A stretch of 64,000 nt of DNA from Microbacterium sp. Root53 (lineage in GTDB: Bacteria; Actinomycetota; Actinomycetes; Actinomycetales; Microbacteriaceae). The notes beneath the pieces were generated by a model, which worked only from the letters and a program-made list of their open reading frames with translations, made no database searches and was not told where the DNA came from. The first letter of the stretch is position 1, and the number at the start of each line of letters is the position of its first letter. Position numbers and translations under genes: made by a program. Positions 59,458 through 64,000 of the stretch are shown in pieces. The stretch lies in NCBI RefSeq assembly GCF_001426925.1, contig NZ_LMFR01000012.1, positions 1 through 64,000 on the forward strand, in the 5' to 3' direction.

Positions 59458-60279
59458 TCAGGCGCGCTGCCCGCGCGACACGGCCCACAGCGCGACCGCG
59501 GCCGCCGACGCCACGTTGAGCGAGTCGACGCCGCCCGCCATGGGGATGGTCACGACCGAGTCGGCCGCGGCGAGCGCCCTGCGCGACAGCCCGTCGCCCT
59601 CGGCGCCCATCAGGAGCGCCACGCGCTCGGGCGGCGCGGCCGCGAAGTCGTCCAGCGACACCGCATCCTCCGACAGGGCGAGCGCCGCGATGTGGAAGCC
59701 CGCGGCGTGCAGCTGCGCCCGTGCGCCCGCGTCGCCGTCCCACTCGGGCAGCCGCGTCCACGGCACCTGGAACACGGTCCCCATGCTGACGCGGACGCTG
59801 CGACGGTAGAGCGGATCCGCGCACCGCGGCGTCACGAGCACCGCGTCGGCCCCGAGCCCCGCCGCGGCGCGGAACGCCGCGCCCACGTTCGTGTGATCCA
59901 CGATGTCCTCCAGGATCACCGCGAGCCGCGCGCCGGCCAGGACCTCCGCGACGGGCGCCGGCTCGGGCCGGTGCATGGCCGCCAGGACGCCGCGGTGCAC
60001 GGCGTAGCCGGTGACCCCCTCGGCGACGTCCGCGGGCACGACGTACACGGGCACGTCGTGCCCCTCCAGCAGCGGCTCCAGCTCCCCCAGCCAGCGCTCC
60101 TGCGTCAGCACGGACCGCGGCCGGTGCCCCGCCGCCAGGGCGCGCGCCAGCACCTTCGACGACTCCGCCATGTACAGGCCGCCCTCGGGCTCGAGCACGC
60201 GCCGCAGCGCGACGTCGGTCAGGTCGCGGTAGTCCGCCAGCCGCGGGTCGGCAGGGTCGGCGACGGGGATGATCCTCAT
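59458..60279 (-). CDS. TrmH/SpoU-family RNA 2'-O-methyltransferase
   Basis: A 273-residue protein. The N-terminal substrate-binding domain (YMAESSKVLARALAAGHRPRSVLTQ) is followed by the SPOUT knot: VILEDIVDHTNVGAAFRAAAGLG (motif 1), LLMGAEGDGLS (motif 2), and VTIPMAGGVDSLNVASAAAVALW (motif 3). It methylates a ribose in rRNA or tRNA; the target is unknown. It diverges from the Sir2 gene. Confidence 0.9.
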   Translation of the reverse strand: MRIIPVADPADPRLADYRDLTDVALRRVLEPEGGLYMAESSKVLARALAAGHRPRSVLTQERWLGELEPLLEGHDVPVYVVPADVAEGVTGYAVHRGVLAAMHRPEPAPVAEVLAGARLAVILEDIVDHTNVGAAFRAAAGLGADAVLVTPRCADPLYRRSVRVSMGTVFQVPWTRLPEWDGDAGARAQLHAAGFHIAALALSEDAVSLDDFAAAPPERVALLMGAEGDGLSRRALAAADSVVTIPMAGGVDSLNVASAAAVALWAVSRGQRA

Positions 60280-60372
60280 CCCCCCAGCATCCCGCACGCG
60301 AGCCCAGGCCCGTCGCCGCGCGCGGGCGGCGACGGGCGCCGGGCGGCGGTCCGGCCGGTCATCCGCACGCCC

Positions 60373-60378
60373 TAGACT
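60373..60378 (+). promoter_or_regulatory. -10 box for leaderless Sir2 gene
   Basis: TAGACT is followed by six bases and GTG 60385. Confidence 0.55.
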
Positions 60379-60384
60379 CGCTCC

Positions 60385-61236
60385 GTGCCCCTCGTCCCCG
60401 ACCTCGACGACGCCGCGCGCTCGGGCGTCGGCCGCGCGATCGACGCCCTGGCCGGCCGCCGCGTCGCGGTGCTGACGGGTGCGGGCGTGTCGACGGACTC
60501 GGGCATCCCGGACTACCGCGGCAAGGGCGCCCCGCGGCGCACGCCCATGACCGCGCAGACCTTCCTGAGCGACGAGGCGGCGCGGCGGCGCTACTGGGTC
60601 GGCTCGCACCTCGGGTGGCGCGCCTTCTCCGCGGCCGAGCCGAATGCCGGCCACGAGGCGCTCGCGGCGCTCGAGCGCGACGGGATCGTCACGGGCGTGG
60701 TCACGCAGAACGTCGACGGCCTGCACCTGCGCGCCGGAAGCCACCGCGTGGTCGAGCTGCACGGCACGATGCGCCGGGTGTTCTGCACCCACTGCGGGCA
60801 GGTGTTCGACCGGCGGGACATCGCCGAGCGCCTCGAGCGCGACAACCCGTGGATCACCGTCCCCGACAGCGTCCCGCTCGGCCCCGACGGCGATGTCCTG
60901 CCGGAGTCCGCGGAGGGCTTCGCGATCCCGGCGTGCAGCGTCTGCGACGGCGTGCTGAAGCCGGACGTGGTCTTCTTCGGCGAGTTCATCCCGGCCGGCA
61001 AGTTCCGCGAGGCCGAGCAGCTGCTGCTCGCCAGCGAGGCCCTGCTGATCGCCGGATCGTCGCTCGTGGTGAACTCGGGCATCCGGCTGGTCGAGCGCGC
61101 GCGCCGCCGCAGGCTGCCCGTCGTGATCGTGAACCGCGGCGAGACGCGGGCCGACAACCGCGCGACCGTCAAGATCGACGCGGGGACGAGCGCCGTCCTC
61201 TCGGAGCTGGCGCGCGCCCTGCCCGCCGCGCGCTGA
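60385..61236 (+). CDS. Sir2-family NAD-dependent deacetylase
   Basis: A 283-residue sirtuin: NAD site VLTGAGVSTDSGIPDYRG, TQNVDGLH, catalytic His in VELHGTM, and a zinc ribbon with CTHC and CSVC. An insert of about 30 residues between the Cys pairs (DSVPLGPDGDVLPES) is typical of class II-like actinobacterial members. It removes acyl groups from lysines using NAD+. The GTG start follows a TAGACT box by 6 nt. Confidence 0.92.
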   Translation: MPLVPDLDDAARSGVGRAIDALAGRRVAVLTGAGVSTDSGIPDYRGKGAPRRTPMTAQTFLSDEAARRRYWVGSHLGWRAFSAAEPNAGHEALAALERDGIVTGVVTQNVDGLHLRAGSHRVVELHGTMRRVFCTHCGQVFDRRDIAERLERDNPWITVPDSVPLGPDGDVLPESAEGFAIPACSVCDGVLKPDVVFFGEFIPAGKFREAEQLLLASEALLIAGSSLVVNSGIRLVERARRRRLPVVIVNRGETRADNRATVKIDAGTSAVLSELARALPAAR

Positions 61237-61294
61237 GCCCCGCACGCGCCTGCCGCTGAGCGGGCGTCCTCGGCATCCGCCAGGGAAGGCGTCC

Positions 61295-61300
61295 TAGGCT
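61295..61300 (+). promoter_or_regulatory. -10 box for leaderless phosphatase gene
   Basis: TAGGCT is followed by seven bases and GTG 61308. Confidence 0.55.
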
Positions 61301-61307
61301 CGTCCGT

Positions 61308-61895
61308 GTGACCCTCCTCGCGCTCGTCCGACATGGCCAGACCGACTGGAACGCCGAGCGGCGGATCCAGGGACGCACGGACATCCCCCTCAACGACACG
61401 GGCCGCGCGCAGGACCTGCTCGCCGCCGAGGCCCTGCGCGACGGCGGATGGCAGCGCATCGCGTCGAGCACCCTGGGACGCGCGACCGAGACCGCCGAGA
61501 TCATCGCCTCCGCGCTGGGCCTCGAGCCGCCCGCGACCCACCCGGGCCTCATGGAGCGCGACTACGGCGTCGCCGAGGGCACGCTGGTGGCCGACTTCCA
61601 TGCGCGCTACGACGGCGGCGTCCCCGTCCCGGGCGCCGAGACGCACGAGGAGCTGACCGAGCGCGCGCTCGCGGCGCTCGCCGAGGTGGTGGCGCAGGAG
61701 CCGGACGCCCCGACGATCGTGGTCGCGCACGGCGGCGTCATCCGCGGGCTGCTGGGGCACGCGTCGAACGGCGCGCTCCCGCGGCCCGGCGAGCGGATCG
61801 ACAACGCGTCGGTCACGCTGTTCCGGATGACCGACGACGGGCTGGTGCTGGCCGCCGACGAGCGGGAGAGCGTCGGCGCCGGGCGCGGCGCCTAG
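61308..61895 (+). CDS. Histidine phosphatase (phosphoglycerate mutase-like)
   Basis: A 195-residue protein with the phospho-His motif LVRHGQTDWN, a second Arg in SSTLGRATETAEI, acid LMERDYGVAEG, and HGGVIRGLL near the C-terminus. Most likely a phosphatase of small phosphorylated substrates. The topoisomerase IB gene starts 8 bp after its stop codon, so the two may share a transcript. Confidence 0.9.
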   Translation: MTLLALVRHGQTDWNAERRIQGRTDIPLNDTGRAQDLLAAEALRDGGWQRIASSTLGRATETAEIIASALGLEPPATHPGLMERDYGVAEGTLVADFHARYDGGVPVPGAETHEELTERALAALAEVVAQEPDAPTIVVAHGGVIRGLLGHASNGALPRPGERIDNASVTLFRMTDDGLVLAADERESVGAGRGA

Positions 61896-61903
61896 GCGGG
61901 CCC

Positions 61904-62929
61904 GTGGTCCGCCTGCGGCGCACGTCGCCCGACCAGCCCGGATGGACCCGCCGCGGCGCGGGGCGCGGCTTCGTGTACCTCGACGAGCACGGCGAGCGCC
62001 TGCCGGCGGAGGAGGTCGAGCGCATCCGTGGCCTGGCGATCCCGCCCGCGTGGCGCGACGTGTGGATCACGCCGTTCCCGAACGGCCATCTGCAGGCGGT
62101 CGGGACGGATGCCGCCGGCCGGCGGCAGTACCTGTACCACCCGCAGTGGCGCACGCGCCGGGACGCGGCCAAGTTCGACCGCGTGCTCGACTTCGGCCGC
62201 GCGCTCGCGAAGGCCCGCCCCCGCGTGCACGACGACCTGGCGCGCGACGGCATGCCGCCCGAGCGCGCGTGCGCGCTCGCGGTGCGGCTGCTCGACCTCG
62301 GGTGCTTCCGGATCGGCAACGACGTGTACGCCGACGCCAACGGCAGCTTCGGGCTCACCACGCTGCGCCGCGACCATGTGACGCGCCGCGGGGACACGCT
62401 CGTGTTCGCCTTCATGGGCAAGTCCGGCGTGGACCACCGCATCGAGATCGCCGACGAGCCCGTCACCCGCGCGGTCGAGACGCTGCGCCGGCGCCGCGAC
62501 GACAGCGAGACGCTCCTGGCGTGCCGCAACGGCGCCTGGCGGTCGCTCACCTCGGCCATGGTCAACGAGTACGTGCGCGACATCACGGGCATGGACGCCA
62601 CGGCCAAGGACTTCCGCACGTGGCACGCGACGGTGCTCGCGGCCGCCGAGATCGCGTCCGGCGCGGATGAGCTCGAGCGCTCGGGCCGCGGCGGCGTCAC
62701 GCGCCGGCGCCGCGTCGTGTCGGACGCCATGCGGGAGGTCGCCGCGTTCCTCGGAAACACGCCCACGCTGGCGCGCACCTCGTACGTGGACCCGCGCGTC
62801 GTCTCGGCGTTCGATGAGGGCCGCACGATCGCCGCCGCCGTGCGGCGCTCGCACCCGTCCGACGAGGCCAGGCAGGAGGCGCTCGAGCGGGCCACGCGCC
62901 GGCTGATCCGGGAAACCGACGGCAGCTGA
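61904..62929 (+). CDS. DNA topoisomerase IB (poxvirus type)
   Basis: A 341-residue type IB enzyme that relaxes DNA by a 3'-phosphotyrosyl nick. Catalytic elements: Arg in CFRIGNDVY, Lys in FMGKSGVDHRI, second Arg in FRTWHAT, and the nucleophilic Tyr in LARTSYVDPRVV. The N-terminal domain has GFVYLDEHG and IPPAWRDVWI, with YHPQWRTRRD following. The GTG at 61904 (VVRLRRTSPDQPG) is the first start after the phosphatase stop. With the type IIA enzyme encoded at 9177-13881 this is the second topoisomerase in the window. Confidence 0.92.
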   Translation: MVRLRRTSPDQPGWTRRGAGRGFVYLDEHGERLPAEEVERIRGLAIPPAWRDVWITPFPNGHLQAVGTDAAGRRQYLYHPQWRTRRDAAKFDRVLDFGRALAKARPRVHDDLARDGMPPERACALAVRLLDLGCFRIGNDVYADANGSFGLTTLRRDHVTRRGDTLVFAFMGKSGVDHRIEIADEPVTRAVETLRRRRDDSETLLACRNGAWRSLTSAMVNEYVRDITGMDATAKDFRTWHATVLAAAEIASGADELERSGRGGVTRRRRVVSDAMREVAAFLGNTPTLARTSYVDPRVVSAFDEGRTIAAAVRRSHPSDEARQEALERATRRLIRETDGS

Positions 62930-63041
62930 TCGGACCGACCCGGCGCGCCTGGAACGTGCAAAACAGCACGCGCAATCGATCCGATAACGACTGAGCAGGA
63001 TGCGCAGGGATCGCGGCAGAATACTGCTACTGTCTCGCACT

Positions 63042-63515
63042 ATGGCCTCCCTCGATCACGTCGACCTCGAGCTGCTCGCCGCCCTCAGCGAGGACCCCCG
63101 CGCCACCGTGGTGGCGCTCGCGGAGCGACTGCGGCTGTCCCGCAACACGGTGCAGGCGCGGATGTCGCGCCTCGACAAGGCCGGCGTGTTCCGCTCCTTC
63201 GAACGCTCCATCTCGACGGCCGCCCTCGGCTTCCCGCTCGAGGCGTTCCTCGCCATCGGCGTGCGCCAGGTGGAGCTGCCGCGCATCACGAGCGAGCTCG
63301 CCTCGGTCCCCGAGGTGGTGCAGGTGCACGGGCTCTCGGGTCAGACCGACCTGCTCGCGCTGGTCGCGTGCCGGGACGCCCGCCACCTGTTCGATGTGGA
63401 CGCTCGCATCCTCGGCATCGAGGGCGTCGAGCGCACGGAGACGTCGCTGGTGATGAGCGAGGCGGTGCCCTACCGGGTGAGCGGCCTCATGCAGCTCGCG
63501 CGCCGCGAGCCGTAG
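63042..63515 (+). CDS. Lrp/AsnC-family transcriptional regulator
   Basis: A 157-residue regulator: N-terminal helix-turn-helix (DLELLAALSEDPRATVVALAERLRLSRNTVQARMSRLDKAG) and C-terminal RAM ligand domain (AFLAIGVRQVELPRI, VVQVHGLSGQTDLLALVACRD). It probably responds to an amino acid. TACTGT ends 8 nt before ATG 63042. The upstream 112-bp gap has GTGCaaaacaGCAC (about 62955-62968), a possible autoregulatory site. Confidence 0.9.
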   Translation: MASLDHVDLELLAALSEDPRATVVALAERLRLSRNTVQARMSRLDKAGVFRSFERSISTAALGFPLEAFLAIGVRQVELPRITSELASVPEVVQVHGLSGQTDLLALVACRDARHLFDVDARILGIEGVERTETSLVMSEAVPYRVSGLMQLARREP

Positions 63516-63521
63516 GCCCGC

Positions 63522-64000
63522 TCAGGCGAGGAAGTCGCGGATCGCGGCGGCGGCCTCGCCGGGCTTCTCGTAGTGGATGAGGTGTCCGACGCCCTGGATC
63601 TCGACGAGCCGGGCGTCCGGGAAGCGGGTGGCGAGCACGCGCTCGGCCTCGATGGGCGTGATGTCGTCGCGGTCGGCCGCGATCAGGAGCGTCGGCGCCG
63701 CGATGCGCGCGGCGTACTCGCTGACGTCGTGGGAGACGCTCGTCACGAACGCGTCGCGCAGCACGTCCCGATCCGCGAAGAGCGAGAAGTACCGGTCGTG
63801 CTGGTCGTGGATGAACGCCCGCAGCGCGCGGTCGCGCGTCTTCGCCATCGCGATCGACATGACGCGCACGATCAGGCGGTTGCGCAGCAGCCAGGTGCCG
63901 ATCGGGCGGGGCAGCCGGGAGCCGGCCCAGTAATACAGGATCGCCAGGCGGGTCAGGATGCCGCGCGGCCCCTCCAGCGCCGGCGCGCCGATCGGGTTGA
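63522..64000 (-). CDS. Alpha/beta hydrolase, C-terminal part (cut by window edge)
   Basis: About 159 residues are visible, with the N-terminus (and nucleophile elbow) beyond base 64000. The visible part has a helical cap (YYWAGSRLPRPIGTWLLRNR), APTLLIAADRDDITP (catalytic Asp) and GVGHLIHYEKPGEAAAAIRDFL (catalytic His). An in-frame GTG at 63869 is internal. It converges on the Lrp gene with 6 bp between stops. Confidence 0.85.
   Translation of the reverse strand, partial: NPIGAPALEGPRGILTRLAILYYWAGSRLPRPIGTWLLRNRLIVRVMSIAMAKTRDRALRAFIHDQHDRYFSLFADRDVLRDAFVTSVSHDVSEYAARIAAPTLLIAADRDDITPIEAERVLATRFPDARLVEIQGVGHLIHYEKPGEAAAAIRDFLA

Overview
The window is high-GC, densely packed chromosome from an actinobacterium, most likely a Microbacteriaceae (Microbacterium-like). 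The evidence is the set of actinobacterial families (SepH, DUF3159, DUF3710, DUF3093, DUF4193, DUF4191, PafBC, PAC2), the glnA1-glnE-glnA2 block, a long Ala/Lys-rich sigma-A N-terminus, and many start codons lying 6-8 nt downstream of a TANNNT -10 box, the usual sign of leaderless transcripts. Lineage is inferred from gene content only.

Layout. 1-1074 is an accessory patch: the 3' end of an IS3-type transposase, a lipoprotein of visibly lower GC, and a gene remnant in two frames. 1075-14302 is housekeeping: acnA behind a near-perfect 28-bp palindrome, the dut-DUF3710-DUF3159 operon, sepH, a phosphodiesterase, and convergent topoisomerase IV subunit genes. 14372-17213 holds two unusual alanine racemase genes and a divergent ATP-grasp gene. 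17366-25462 has sigA coupled to an F420-ligase homologue, PAC2, pepA, lpdA and a two-lipoyl E2 gene. 25533-34312 has a membrane protein, DUF4191, RDD and the nitrogen block glnA1/glnE/glnA2 with a GlnR box. 34410-44740 is two long minus-strand runs: pafB-pafC-tatA-tatC-RNA helicase-lnt, and HAD-trmI-FKBP lipoprotein. 44889-48217 has a second PAC2, uppP and an M20 peptidase. 48282-56148 is an iron region: an iron-box-controlled adenylation/carrier/acyltransferase-3 fusion, a ferric ABC transporter behind a second iron box, tRNA-Leu(GAG), and a ferritin-like/VIT1 iron exporter. 56261-64000 has SRPBCC, SF2 helicase, SGNH hydrolase, TrmH, Sir2, histidine phosphatase, topoisomerase IB, Lrp and a truncated alpha/beta hydrolase.

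Two loci stand out. (1) The paired alr-like genes are complementary. One keeps a complete PLP barrel with the Schiff-base lysine but has lost the C-terminal catalytic tyrosine. The other has lost the lysine and most of the barrel but keeps the tyrosine and C-terminal domain. Alanine racemase active sites are built across a dimer interface, so this looks like an obligate heterodimeric racemase. (2) An A-T-acyltransferase fusion sits 42 nt behind an iron box and overlaps by 73 bp, tail to tail, the last gene of an iron-boxed Fe(III) transporter operon. This suggests iron-responsive synthesis or transfer of an acyl product.

Other features include a 19-bp tandem repeat abutting the glnE stop codon, two related palindromic elements, both between convergent genes, and frequent 1- or 4-nt start/stop overlaps, one of which implies a CTG start.
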